The notes beneath the pieces are model-generated. The model saw nothing but the letters and a program-made list of their open reading frames with translations. It searched no databases and had not been told where the DNA came from. A stretch of 64,000 nt of DNA, taken from Actinomycetota bacterium. GTDB taxonomy: Bacteria > Actinomycetota > Thermoleophilia > Solirubrobacterales > Solirubrobacteraceae. Each line of letters starts with the position of its first letter. Position 1 is the first letter of the stretch. Positions 51,576 to 60,395 of this stretch are shown one piece after another. The DNA lies in the NCBI GenBank assembly GCA_005884115.1, contig VAXW01000003.1, forward strand, positions 472,128 to 536,127. The letters are read 5' to 3'. Position numbers and translations under genes: made by a program.

Positions 51576-51608
51576 GAGCGCCGGATGGGGGTCTCCCCTC
51601 CGGCGCTC
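51576..51608. terminator. strong bidirectional hairpin
   Basis: A perfect 10-bp stem (51576-51585 with 51599-51608) with an inner GGGG/CCCC pair (51587-51590, 51595-51598) and one bulged T. It lies between the convergent nitroreductase and ccdA genes. No long T-run follows. Confidence 0.65.
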
Positions 51609-51658
51609 AATCGTTCTGGCTGCAGCGCTCGGATGGACGGACAGATCGCGGGTTCGAG

Positions 51659-52432
51659 CTAGATGTTCGAGATGTCCAGCCCCGTGCCCTGAAGGAGGCT
51701 GTTGGCCTTCGCGTTGAGGACCGTGAACTCGCCCGTCACGATCAGGACGCCGAGCGCGATCATCACTGCCCCGCCCACCGCGATGATCACTGGAAAGTGG
51801 CGCTTGACGACCGCCAGCGCCGAGGTCATGCGCTCGAAGGCGAGCGCGATGAGCAGGAACGGGATCGCCAGGCCCGCTGAGTAGAAGGCCAGCAGCAGCG
51901 CGCCATGTGCGGCCGAGCTCGAGATCGCAGCCTGCGTGAGGATGGCTGCGAGCGTGATGCTCGTGCACGGCGTCCACGCGATCGCAAACGCCGCACCGGC
52001 GACGATCGGCCCCCCGCGCCCCGCAAGCCTGAGCAGGCCCTCGGGGTGCCACTCGCGGTTGAGCAGCCGCACGAACGGCGCCGCCAGGAAGCCGATCCCC
52101 ATCACGATTATGAGCGCGCCGCCGACGTGCGTGAGCGTCTGTTTGTGGGCGTTCAGCGTCGAGCCGATCGCCGTCGCGCTGAGCCCCAGCAGGATGAAGA
52201 TCGCGGAGAAGCTCGCGATGAAAAGCAGGCTCGGCACGAGCACGCGGCGCACGCCGGGCCGGCCTCTGAGGTCGGCCGGGGTCACTCCGATCACGGTCGA
52301 CAGATAGCCCGGCACGAGCGGGAGCACGCACGGCGAGAGAAAGGACACGAGCCCAGCTGCCAGCGCGACCGGTATGCCCACGCCGGTGGCGGTGTCCGAG
52401 GAGCTCGCGAGCATGGGTGCAAGGTGGCTCAT
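51659..52432 (-). CDS. ccdA: cytochrome c biogenesis protein CcdA
   Basis: A 257-residue membrane thiol transporter with six TM segments. The reactive cysteines are Cys35 (FLSPCVLPLVPGY) and Cys156 (AWTPCTSIT), the two CcdA/DsbD motifs. It passes electrons from thioredoxin to extracytoplasmic thiol proteins. No ResB/CcsB/ResA partner is adjacent; the window ends the cluster with a YceH-like gene 13 bases upstream. Confidence 0.92.
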   Translation of the reverse strand: MSHLAPMLASSSDTATGVGIPVALAAGLVSFLSPCVLPLVPGYLSTVIGVTPADLRGRPGVRRVLVPSLLFIASFSAIFILLGLSATAIGSTLNAHKQTLTHVGGALIIVMGIGFLAAPFVRLLNREWHPEGLLRLAGRGGPIVAGAAFAIAWTPCTSITLAAILTQAAISSSAAHGALLLAFYSAGLAIPFLLIALAFERMTSALAVVKRHFPVIIAVGGAVMIALGVLIVTGEFTVLNAKANSLLQGTGLDISNI

Positions 52433-52445
52433 GCGCGCGGCACCC

Positions 52446-53114
52446 TCACATGCCGGCGTGGGCGCGCAGCTCGGCCACTTCGCGCTCCAGGCGCGTGACG
52501 CGCTGTGTCAGTTCATCGCCCCCAACTCCCGGCGCCGGGGCGGCCGCGAGGCCGCCGGGCGCCGCATCATCTGAAGGCTGCCCTGCCAGCAGCTGCGCGT
52601 AGCGCTCCTCCTTCTGGCCGGGGCGGCGCGGCAGCGACTGAACGAGCCCCCGCGTGGCCAGCTGCGCGAGCGTCTGATGCACGGTGCTCAGGTCCGCGAA
52701 GGCGTGCATGCGCTCAGCGCGCAGCTTCAGCTCGCCCGGGGTCTGCACGCCGCGCAGCATCAGCACGCACATGAGCGCCTCCTCCCCCACTCCCAGTCCG
52801 AGCGCGTCGTCGAGCAGGTGGCGGAACTTCGCTGCACGGCTGCCCGCGGCGCTCGCCAGGCGCGCCATCCCTCGCCGCTGAAGCCTCTGCGCGGCTTCGC
52901 GCACGGTGCTCTCGTCGTAGTCGACTACGGGGTCGCGGTTGGTGCTCTGGTTGCACGCCAGGCGCAGCGCGTTCAGCGACAGCGGGTAGGCGTCGGGCGT
53001 CGTGCGCCGCTTCTCCAGCAGGCAGCCGAGCACGCGCACCTCCGCCTCAGTGAGTGCGCGCGGGCCCAACGCGTGGGCGGGCGTGTCGGTATGCATGCGC
53101 GCGCCAGTCTCCAT
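52446..53114 (-). CDS. YceH-like protein (DUF480, winged-helix)
   Basis: A 222-residue protein of the YceH family. EVRVLGCLLEKRRTTPDAYPLSLNALRLACNQSTNRDPV is the signature N-terminus. A second winged-helix half has ALMCVLMLRGVQTPGELKLR. The C-terminal VTRLEREVAELRAH is a coiled coil. ATG 53114 is used; ATG 53096 is an alternative. Function unknown. The ccdA gene follows after 13 bases. Confidence 0.9.
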   Translation of the reverse strand: METGARMHTDTPAHALGPRALTEAEVRVLGCLLEKRRTTPDAYPLSLNALRLACNQSTNRDPVVDYDESTVREAAQRLQRRGMARLASAAGSRAAKFRHLLDDALGLGVGEEALMCVLMLRGVQTPGELKLRAERMHAFADLSTVHQTLAQLATRGLVQSLPRRPGQKEERYAQLLAGQPSDDAAPGGLAAAPAPGVGGDELTQRVTRLEREVAELRAHAGM

Positions 53115-53330
53115 GGCGACTTCGAGGGTAGCCGAGGCGAGCCTCGACGCACGCAGCCGCCCTCGCCGTTCCCGCCCAGTGCCATGCCCGCGCCTGAGCC
53201 TGCCAATGCGGCCGTGCACGTCCTCGTGCAGGGCAAGAAATTAAGTCGCTCTTCAGGGCGTCTTGATCGTCGCTGGGTAGCTTCGGCGTGCGAGTGGGCT
53301 TCCACCCGATTTCCACAAGGAGGGACGATC

Positions 53331-53519
53331 ATGCCGAGAATCATCGTCACCGCCGACCCCGGTGAGAAGCTGGGGAGGCTCCCGCAGCAATCCCCCATTC
53401 TTCTCGACGAGCGCGTCGACACCGTCCACCTCAGCGACGAGCACGCCGCCCAGCAGCTGATCGAGCGCGTCGGGTGGGCGGTCGCCGATGCCGAGGATGC
53501 CGAGCGCGTGCCGGCGTAG
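53331..53519 (+). CDS. small conserved-looking protein (62 aa)
   Basis: ATG 53331 has a perfect SD AAGGAGGG 7 bases upstream. The 62 residues read as a soluble mixed alpha/beta peptide: MPRIIVTADPGEK, SPILLDERVDTVHLSDEHAAQQLIERVGWAV and an acidic C-terminus. I do not recognise it, but the SD, ordinary composition and balanced charges argue for a real gene. It is divergent from the yceH gene and 112 bases before the ABC transporter. Confidence 0.75.
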   Translation: MPRIIVTADPGEKLGRLPQQSPILLDERVDTVHLSDEHAAQQLIERVGWAVADAEDAERVPA

Positions 53520-53619
53520 CTCGCGGCGGCGGGGCCGTCGCTCGGGCATCGTCTAACGCACGAACCTGGCATCGCTGGGAGCGCGATCGCGCGCCGGGGC
53601 CCGGCGGCCTTGCCGTCGC

Positions 53620-53625
53620 TACAGT
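53620..53625 (+). promoter_or_regulatory. possible -10 element of the ABC transporter gene
   Basis: TACAGT ends 6 nt before GTG 53632. It fits the TAnnnT pattern and the leaderless spacing. No SD is present before the GTG. Confidence 0.35.
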
Positions 53626-53631
53626 CGTTGT

Positions 53632-55497
53632 GTGAGCAGCCAGCCCTCCGCCGACGGTCGCTCGCGCGAGGGCCGCCACGCGCCGGCGCAGGAGCTGCGC
53701 CCGGAGGACATTCCCGCGGGGCCCGTCTCGCTGAAGCGCATCGGCAGGCTGTTCGTCCCCTACCGCCTGCGCCTCGGCGGGCTGCTGGGCCTGATCTTCG
53801 TGTCGGCGGGCCTCGGGGTCGTCAACCCGTTCCTCATCCGCGCCGTCCTGGACGACGCCTACCCGCACCGCGACACCACGCTGCTGACGCTGCTGGTCGC
53901 GGGGATGATCGTGCTGTCGATCACGACCAGCGTGATCGGTGTGGCGCAGACGTGGATCTCAAACCAGGTCGGCCAGCGGGTCATGCACGACCTGCGCGCG
54001 TCCGTGTATGCGCACCTGCAGCGCATGTCGCTGGCCTTCTTCACGCGCACGCGCACCGGCGAGGTGCAGTCGCGTATCGCCAACGACATCGGCGGCATCG
54101 ACAGCGTCGTGACCTCCACCGCAACCTCCATCGTCCAGAACGTCACGACCGTCGTGGCCGTCGTGGTGGCCATGATCCTGCTCGACTGGCGCCTGGCGGC
54201 GTTCTCGCTCTTCTTGCTGCCGTTCTTCGTGTGGCTGACGCGGCGCGTGGGAGAGCAGCGGCGGCGGATCCAGTCGGTTCGCCAGGGCCGGCTCGCCGAC
54301 ATGTCGACGCTCGTCGAGGAGTCGCTGTCCGTGTCGGGCATCCTGCTGGGCAAGACGATGGGGCGCGCGCCCGAGCTGGTGCGGCGCTTCGGGGGCGAGT
54401 CACGCGAACTCGCCGAGCTCGAGGTGCGCGCGCGCATGGCGGGGCGCTGGCGCATGGCCTCCGTGCAGATGAGCTTCGCGATCATGCCCGCCGCCGTGTA
54501 CTGGTTCGCGGGCGAGAGCATCGCCTCGGGCGGGCACGCGATCACGATCGGCACGGTCGTCGCGTTCACCACGCTGCAGACGCGCGTGCTGTTCCCCATC
54601 CAATCGCTGCTCTCGGTGGGCCTCGAAGTCCAGACCTCGCTGGCCCTGTTCGGGCGCATCTTCGAGTACCTGGACCTGCCCATCGACATCTCCGAGCGGC
54701 CCACCGCGCGCCCGCTGCAGGGCGTGCGCGGCGACGTGCGCCTGACCGACGTGTCGTTTCGCTACGCCGAGGGCGTCTCCTGGACGCTGCGCGAGGTCAA
54801 TGCCGAGATCCCCGCCGGCACGACCACCGCGCTCGTCGGCGAGACCGGCTCGGGCAAGACCACGCTCGCGTACCTGGTCGCGCGCCTGTACGAGCCACAG
54901 CGCGGTTGGGTGAGCATCGATGGGGTCGACATCCGCGACGCCACGCTGGCCTCGCTCGCCTCCGCGGTGGGTCTCGTCTCGCAGGAGACCTACCTCTTCC
55001 ACGCCTCGATCCGCGAGAACCTGCGCTTTGCCTGCCCGCAGGCCAGCGACGAGGAGATCGAGCAGGCGGCACGGGCGGCGCAGATCCACGAGCTCATCTC
55101 CTCGCTGCCCGACGGCTACGACACGCCCGTCGGCGAGCGCGGCTATCGCTTCTCCGGCGGCGAGAAGCAGCGCATCGCGATCGCGCGCACCATCCTTCGC
55201 AACCCGCCGGTACTGATCCTCGACGAGGCCACCTCCGCGCTGGACACCGACACGGAGCGCGCCGTGCAGCTGGCCCTCGATGAGCTGTCCTTGGGGCGCA
55301 CCACGATCGCGATCGCGCACCGGCTCTCCACTATCCGCGACGCCGACCAGATCCTCGTGCTCGACGACGGGCGCATCCTCGAGCGCGGCTCCCACGAAGA
55401 GCTGCTCGACCTCGAGGGCCGCTACGCGGCGCTCGTGCGTGGCGCAGCTCTCGACGAGCGGCCCGGGGCCGAGGGTGCCTCGGCGGCGCTTGCCTGA
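53632..55497 (+). CDS. ABC transporter, fused permease and ATPase (exporter type)
   Basis: A 621-residue half-transporter of the ABCB/MsbA type. Six TM helices run through about 50-330 (the DUF ABC-membrane domain with RLGGLLGLIFVSAGL). The nucleotide-binding domain has Walker A GETGSGKTTL (about 403-412), Q-loop SQETYLF, signature FSGGEKQRIA and Walker B VLILDEATSALD, then the His switch IAIAHRLST. It acts as a homodimer or with a partner elsewhere. GTG 53632 is the start. Confidence 0.95.
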   Translation: MSSQPSADGRSREGRHAPAQELRPEDIPAGPVSLKRIGRLFVPYRLRLGGLLGLIFVSAGLGVVNPFLIRAVLDDAYPHRDTTLLTLLVAGMIVLSITTSVIGVAQTWISNQVGQRVMHDLRASVYAHLQRMSLAFFTRTRTGEVQSRIANDIGGIDSVVTSTATSIVQNVTTVVAVVVAMILLDWRLAAFSLFLLPFFVWLTRRVGEQRRRIQSVRQGRLADMSTLVEESLSVSGILLGKTMGRAPELVRRFGGESRELAELEVRARMAGRWRMASVQMSFAIMPAAVYWFAGESIASGGHAITIGTVVAFTTLQTRVLFPIQSLLSVGLEVQTSLALFGRIFEYLDLPIDISERPTARPLQGVRGDVRLTDVSFRYAEGVSWTLREVNAEIPAGTTTALVGETGSGKTTLAYLVARLYEPQRGWVSIDGVDIRDATLASLASAVGLVSQETYLFHASIRENLRFACPQASDEEIEQAARAAQIHELISSLPDGYDTPVGERGYRFSGGEKQRIAIARTILRNPPVLILDEATSALDTDTERAVQLALDELSLGRTTIAIAHRLSTIRDADQILVLDDGRILERGSHEELLDLEGRYAALVRGAALDERPGAEGASAALA

Positions 55498-55529
55498 GCG
55501 CGCGCCGCGCTCAGGCCGGCCCGGCGCCG

Positions 55530-55547
55530 AGCCGCGGCCTCGCGGCT
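55530..55547. terminator. hairpin between ABC and methyltransferase genes
   Basis: A 7-bp stem AGCCGCG/CGCGGCT (55530-55536 with 55541-55547, loop GCCT) lies 32 bases after the ABC stop and overlaps the convergent methyltransferase stop. No T-run. Confidence 0.35.
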
Positions 55548-56325
55548 ATGCGGCCGCCTCGATGTTGAGGCGCACGTAGTCGACCACCACCTCGCCGCCC
55601 AGCTCGTCGAGCACCTCGTCCATGAACGGCTCGCGCAGCTCGGACGGCAGGCGCTGCATGTGCGGGCCGAGCACGATCTCAGACAGGAACTCGCGCGGCT
55701 GCTCAGGTCGCTTGGGGGCCTCCTCGAGCCAGCAGCGCGCCTCCGCGAAGCCCGCGCGCAGCAGCCGCTCACGCGTCTGATCGGCGCCCGCGTAGTTCCA
55801 CGGCGCCCGCCATGTCCGGAAGTGCGCGGCGTAAGGCTCTCGCTCGAGGATCGTGTGCGCGCGTCCGCGCAACCCGTTGATGTTGCCCGCTCCCCCGCAC
55901 TGCGCGACCAGGCGTCCGCCCGGTCGCAGGGCCGCGTGCAGGCGCGCAAAGAGCGCGTCGTGATCGGCGATCCAGTGAAAGGTCGCGGTCGAGAGCACCG
56001 CGTCGAGCGGCTCGCCGAGGTCGAGCTCGAGCAGGTCCGCGAGCACGACCTCCACGCGCGCTGCATTCGCCTTCGCGCCGGTGAAGCGCTCGAGCCGTTT
56101 GCTGGCAGCTTCGATCATCGACGCGGACACATCTACCGCGATCACCCTGCCACGCGGCAGCCGCTCGATCAGCGCCTCCGTTATGCGCCCCGAGCCGCAG
56201 CCCGCGTCGAGCACCAGCTCATCGCCTCTCAGGGGCAGGCGCGAGAGCACGTCGCGCCCGAGCTCCTCCATCGGCGCCGAGATGCGGTCGTAGCTCGACC
56301 CGTCCCATGTCCGCACCTCTGGCAT
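55546..56325 (-). CDS. SAM-dependent methyltransferase (trans-aconitate methyltransferase-like)
   Basis: A 259-residue class I methyltransferase. Motif I is LVLDAGCGSGRITEAL (38-53), with AVDVSASMIEAAS, FHWIADHDALFA and LRPGGRLVAQCGG. The FHWI..H pattern resembles Tam. ATG 56325 is chosen from the family start MPEVRTWDG. The TACAAA/TAGCGT stretch upstream may hold a -10. It is convergent with the ABC transporter. Confidence 0.88.
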   Translation of the reverse strand: MPEVRTWDGSSYDRISAPMEELGRDVLSRLPLRGDELVLDAGCGSGRITEALIERLPRGRVIAVDVSASMIEAASKRLERFTGAKANAARVEVVLADLLELDLGEPLDAVLSTATFHWIADHDALFARLHAALRPGGRLVAQCGGAGNINGLRGRAHTILEREPYAAHFRTWRAPWNYAGADQTRERLLRAGFAEARCWLEEAPKRPEQPREFLSEIVLGPHMQRLPSELREPFMDEVLDELGGEVVVDYVRLNIEAAA

Positions 56326-56360
56326 ACATTTGTACGCTATCACGTATGGTCCGGGACGCG

Positions 56361-57194
56361 TCAGGCGGCGTCGGCACGGGCCCGCGCGGCCAGCTCGCCG
56401 ATCGCCCGCGAGAGCTGCCCGCCCTGCCACGCCAGCGGCGAGGACCCGGGCTCCTCGACCAGCAACGCCGCGCCCGGGATCGCCTCGGCGTAGCGCTCGG
56501 CGACGGCGAGCGCGTGCCCCGGGTCGGCCTCGTCGCGGCTGCCAACTACGATCGCGGGCGCCCGGAGTGCGCTCAGCTGCCGCATGTCCTCGAACGGTCG
56601 CGAGCGGGGAACCGCTTCTAGCGCGTCGGCGACGGCCAGCGGGTGCTCGTGCGCCGAGAGGCGCTGGCGCAGCACTTTCTCCACCGTCGCGCGCCACCGC
56701 GGCGGCAGCGCATGCAGATCGTACGCGCGCACGAAGCCCTCGACGCCGTCGCCGCGCAGCCCTTCGGCGAGCGCATCCCAGGCGGACAGCGCCTCGGCGC
56801 TGGCCGGCAGCGCGGGGTCGTAGGAGGGCGTGATGAGTGCGAGCGCCGCCACGCGCGAGGGCTGCTCGAGCGCGAGGCGCAGCGCCGTGTGCGCCCCCAT
56901 CGACGCGCCCGCGAGCACCGCGTGCTCGCTCCCGGTGGCGTCCAGTACGGCGCGCAGGTCGTTCGAGAGCTGCGCGTATGAATACGCGCTGGGCGCGGGT
57001 GCCGGCATCGAGTGCCCGTGCCCGCGGGCGTCGTAGGCGATCACCCGGTGGCCGGAGCGCTCGAGCAGTCGCGACCCCATGACGACGTAGCGGCGGGTCG
57101 CGGTGAGACCGTGCAGGAGCACGATCGGCGGCCCCTCCCCTGCCTGCTCGCCGGACAGGAGCACCCCGTCCGAGCGAGCGGCCAGCTCCGCCAC
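56361..57194 (-). CDS. alpha/beta hydrolase lacking the usual catalytic His position
   Basis: A 277-residue alpha/beta hydrolase. The oxyanion region is LLHGLTATRRY, the nucleophile Ser97 is in GASMGAH and the acid in VGSRDEADPGHAL. The C-terminal catalytic His normally found as GH..P is replaced by EEPGSSPLAWQGGQ, with no His. GTG 57194 is just after the stop of the upstream hydrolase. Function unknown. Confidence 0.87.
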   Translation of the reverse strand: MAELAARSDGVLLSGEQAGEGPPIVLLHGLTATRRYVVMGSRLLERSGHRVIAYDARGHGHSMPAPAPSAYSYAQLSNDLRAVLDATGSEHAVLAGASMGAHTALRLALEQPSRVAALALITPSYDPALPASAEALSAWDALAEGLRGDGVEGFVRAYDLHALPPRWRATVEKVLRQRLSAHEHPLAVADALEAVPRSRPFEDMRQLSALRAPAIVVGSRDEADPGHALAVAERYAEAIPGAALLVEEPGSSPLAWQGGQLSRAIGELAARARADAA

Positions 57195-57202
57195 TTCGAA
57201 AG

Positions 57203-58009
57203 CTAGGAGGCGAGCGCGAGCGCGTGGCTGCGAACCAGCTCTGCGGAGCGCTCGGGCTGCTCCCACCAGAACATGTGCCCGATGCCCTCGAGCAGCTCGA
57301 GTCGCGCTCCCGGTATGCGCGATGCGATCAAGCGCCCGTTGGCGGCGGGGAGCAACCGGTCGGCGGTGCCGTGGATCACGAGCGTGGGCATCGCCAGCTG
57401 CTCCAGGCGGGCGTTCGTGTCATGCGCCAGACATGCCTGCATCTGGGTCATCACCACCTGCACGGCGACTGGGCGCTGCTCGGCGATCGCGACGAAGCGC
57501 TCCCAGTTGCCCTTCTCGGCCACGGCGGCCGGCGAGAGGTTGATCTCGAGTCCCGCGCGAAGCGCCCGCTGGCGGTCGCCGGAGAGCATCGCGGCCGTCA
57601 GCTCCTGCAGGTCCTCGGGCGCCGCGAGCACGCTGCCCTCCCCGCCGCAATAGGTGCAGCCGAGCGTCAGCGTGCGCGCCTGCTCGGGATGGGTGAGCGC
57701 GAGCTCCTGGGCGATCATTCCGCCCATCGAGACGCCCAGCACGTGCGGCGAGTCGAGCTCGAGCGCTGCGATCAGCCCGGCGGCGTCCTCGGCGAGCTGC
57801 GCGATCGTGATCGCGCCCTCGAGGCGGCTCGACGCCCCCACGCCGCGGTGGTCGTAGACGATCACCTCGAACTCGGGGCGCAGGGCGTCCAGGAGCGGCT
57901 CGGTCCAGTGCAGGGCGGTGCCGCTCATGCCCATGATCATCAGCAGCGGCGGCCCCGACCCGCTGCGCTCGTAGTCGAGCTCTATGTCGCCGACTCGCGC
58001 AAGCGGCAC
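57203..58009 (-). CDS. alpha/beta hydrolase
   Basis: A 268-residue alpha/beta hydrolase with a complete triad. The nucleophile Ser is in GVSMGGMIAQ, the acid in IHGTADRLLP and the His in EGIGHMFWWEQPE. The N-terminal MIMGMSGTALHW strand is the oxyanion-hole region. Its stop is 8 bases before the next hydrolase gene, so both are an operon. Substrate unknown; the family includes lactonases and esterases. Confidence 0.88.
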   Translation of the reverse strand: MPLARVGDIELDYERSGSGPPLLMIMGMSGTALHWTEPLLDALRPEFEVIVYDHRGVGASSRLEGAITIAQLAEDAAGLIAALELDSPHVLGVSMGGMIAQELALTHPEQARTLTLGCTYCGGEGSVLAAPEDLQELTAAMLSGDRQRALRAGLEINLSPAAVAEKGNWERFVAIAEQRPVAVQVVMTQMQACLAHDTNARLEQLAMPTLVIHGTADRLLPAANGRLIASRIPGARLELLEGIGHMFWWEQPERSAELVRSHALALAS

Positions 58010-58038
58010 GGCGCGATCCTACACCGGCCGGCGCTTGC

Positions 58039-59160
58039 CTACACGGGCAGTGCCAGCTGACCCGCGCCACCCGCCTGGGTGGCGGCGGGCGCGGGGCAGC
58101 GCGCGGCGTGCTGCCGGGAGCGCTCGGCGCTGATGAGACCCGCCACGCGAACCCCCAGCAGCCGCACCGGCCGCTGCGGCGCGTAATCGGCCAGCAGGCG
58201 CAGCGCGACTTCCGTGACCGTCGCCGCGTCGGCGGTCGGCTCCGGCAGCGTGCGCGCGCGGGTCACGGTGGTGAAGTCGTCGAGGCGAACCTTGATGCCG
58301 ATCGTGCGCCCGTGCCGCTGGTGCGCGTTCAGGCTCCCGCACAGCTCGCCGGCCATCCGCGCGAGCGCGTCCCGCAGCTCGCGCTCGTCGGAGAGGTCGC
58401 GGTCGAACGTGCGCTCGCGCGACTCCGAGACGACCTTGCGCGCGGCGCCCACCTCGGCGCCGGATTCAAACCTCGCGCGGCGGCGCAAGTCGGGCCCCAG
58501 GCGCGGCCCGAAGCGCTCGATCAGCATCTGCTCTGGCGCCGCCGCCACGGCGGCCAGCGTCCTCAGCCCGAGCGCGGACAGGCGCTCCGCGGTCTTCGGC
58601 CCGATGCCCGGGATCAGCCCAGGCGGCGAGCCGGCGAAGCGCGCGCACGCCTGCTCGCGGTCGAGCACGACGAAGCCGCCTGGCTTCTCGGCGTCGGAGG
58701 CCACCTTGGCGACGAGCTTGTTGGGGCCTATCCCCACCGAGCAGGTCAGCCCGGTGGCGCGACGGATGTCGATCAACAGGCGGCGCATGGCGGCGCGCGG
58801 AGACAGCAGCCCGGCGAGATCGAGATACGCCTCGTCGAGTCCGACGACCTCGACGCGCGCGACGTGCGAGCGCACGATGCCCATCATGCGCCCCGAGACC
58901 TCGCGGTAGGTGGCGAAGTCCGGAGGAAGGAATACCGCCTGCGGGCACAGGCGGCGCGCCTGCGCCGCCGGGATCGCCGAGCCGACCCCATAGCGGCGTG
59001 CCTCGTAGCTGGCCGTCGTCACCACCGCCCGCGGTCCGCTGCCGGAGACGACGACGGGCTTGCCGCGCAGCTCGGGATGCCTGCTCAGCTCGATCGAGAC
59101 GTAGAAGGCATCGGCGTCGAGGTGCGCGACGCGCAGCGCTGACTCCTCGATCGCTGGCAT
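58039..59160 (-). CDS. dinB: DNA polymerase IV (DinB, Y-family)
   Basis: A 373-residue translesion polymerase. Catalytic acids are in HLDADAFYVSIE and VVGLDEAYLDLAG. The helix-hairpin-helix is PGLIPGIGPKTAERLSALG. The C-terminal QLALPV resembles a beta-clamp-binding motif. ATG 59160 is the start. No LexA box is visible in the 77 bases upstream, unlike recA. It is divergent from an acyl-CoA dehydrogenase. Confidence 0.95.
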   Translation of the reverse strand: MPAIEESALRVAHLDADAFYVSIELSRHPELRGKPVVVSGSGPRAVVTTASYEARRYGVGSAIPAAQARRLCPQAVFLPPDFATYREVSGRMMGIVRSHVARVEVVGLDEAYLDLAGLLSPRAAMRRLLIDIRRATGLTCSVGIGPNKLVAKVASDAEKPGGFVVLDREQACARFAGSPPGLIPGIGPKTAERLSALGLRTLAAVAAAPEQMLIERFGPRLGPDLRRRARFESGAEVGAARKVVSESRERTFDRDLSDERELRDALARMAGELCGSLNAHQRHGRTIGIKVRLDDFTTVTRARTLPEPTADAATVTEVALRLLADYAPQRPVRLLGVRVAGLISAERSRQHAARCPAPAATQAGGAGQLALPV

Positions 59161-59237
59161 GGCCTGAATCTACCCCCGCCCCCGGCCAAACCCCGCCTCC
59201 CATCGCGGACGCCGCTCCAGTACGCTTGGCGGCGCCG

Positions 59238-60389
59238 ATGGATCTGACCTTCTCAGAGCGAGAGGCGGCCTTTCGCGACGAGCTGCGCGGCTGGCTGGAG
59301 GAGAACCCGCCCGACCCCAAGCCGGAAAACGGCGACGAGGCCGCCCTCTCCGAGTGGCGCCGCGCGTGGCAGCGGCGGCTCTACGACGCCGGGTGGGCCG
59401 CGCCGAGCTGGCCCACCGAGTACGGCGGCCGCGGGTGCACGCCGACGGAATCGGCGATCTACTTCGAAGAGATCGGCCGCGCGCGCGTCCCGCTCGCGGC
59501 CAACGTGCTCGGGCTGCTGCTCGGAGGCCCGACGCTGATGGCGTGGGGCACAGACGAGCAGAAGGAGCGCTACCTGCCGCCGATCCTCTCGGGCGAGGAG
59601 ATCTGGTGTCAGGGCTTCTCCGAGCCGGAGGCCGGCTCAGACCTCGCGGGGCTGAAGACGCGCGCGGTCAAGGACGGCGACGAATGGGTCGTCAACGGCC
59701 AGAAGGTGTGGACGAGCGGCGCGCAGGTCTCAAAGTGGTGCATGCTGGTCGCGCGCACCGACACGGACGTGCCCAAGCACAAAGGCCTCACGTACTTCCT
59801 CATGGACATGGAGCAGGACGCCGTGCAGGTACGGCCGCTGCGCCAGATCACCGGCGAGGCGGAGTTCAACGAGCTGTTCATCGAGGATGCCCGCATCCCC
59901 GACGCGAACGTCGTCGGCGGCGTGGGCAACGGCTGGCAGGTCGCGCTGACAACGCTCATGAACGAGCGCGCGGGGCTCGGGTTCGCGCTGCAGATCCGCC
60001 TGCGCCAGCTGCTCGACGACGTGATCGAGGCGGCCGAGCGCCGCGGACTGCTCGAGGATCCGCTGTACGCGGACGCGCTCGCCGACCTGCACATGCGCTG
60101 CGAGTCGATCCGCCTGCTCGCGTGGAAGGGCCTCAGCGACGTCGAACGCTACGGCCAGCCCGGGCCGGAGGGTTCGCTCGTGAAGTGGCTGTGGTCGGAG
60201 ACCAACCAGCGCCTCACGCAGCTGTCGGTGGACATCGTCGGGACGGATGTGCTGAAGGCGGGCTCGGACTGGAGCTATGAGCTGCTGCGCGCGCGCGGCA
60301 ACACGATCGAGGGCGGCACCACCGAGGTGCTGAAGAACATCGTCGCCGAGCGGGTGCTCGGGCTGCCGCGCCTGAAGGTCGCGGCCTAG
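59238..60389 (+). CDS. acyl-CoA dehydrogenase, subunit 1
   Basis: A 383-residue acyl-CoA dehydrogenase. The FAD-binding part has QGFSEPEAGSDLAGLKTRA and WVVNGQKVWTSGAQ. The C-terminal GNTIEGGTTEVLKNIVAERVLGLPR is the substrate/FAD end. It is the full-length partner of a shorter acyl-CoA dehydrogenase 6 bases downstream, a pattern seen in actinobacterial heteromeric enzymes. The frame is open upstream inside dinB; ATG 59238 is the family start. Confidence 0.92.
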   Translation: MDLTFSEREAAFRDELRGWLEENPPDPKPENGDEAALSEWRRAWQRRLYDAGWAAPSWPTEYGGRGCTPTESAIYFEEIGRARVPLAANVLGLLLGGPTLMAWGTDEQKERYLPPILSGEEIWCQGFSEPEAGSDLAGLKTRAVKDGDEWVVNGQKVWTSGAQVSKWCMLVARTDTDVPKHKGLTYFLMDMEQDAVQVRPLRQITGEAEFNELFIEDARIPDANVVGGVGNGWQVALTTLMNERAGLGFALQIRLRQLLDDVIEAAERRGLLEDPLYADALADLHMRCESIRLLAWKGLSDVERYGQPGPEGSLVKWLWSETNQRLTQLSVDIVGTDVLKAGSDWSYELLRARGNTIEGGTTEVLKNIVAERVLGLPRLKVAA

Positions 60390-60395
60390 CGCGCC

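Noticed and set aside
53610..55283. 557-codon plus-strand open frame overlapping the ABC transporter
   Set aside because: Arg/Ala/Gly-rich shadow frame; the overlapping frame has all ABC motifs.
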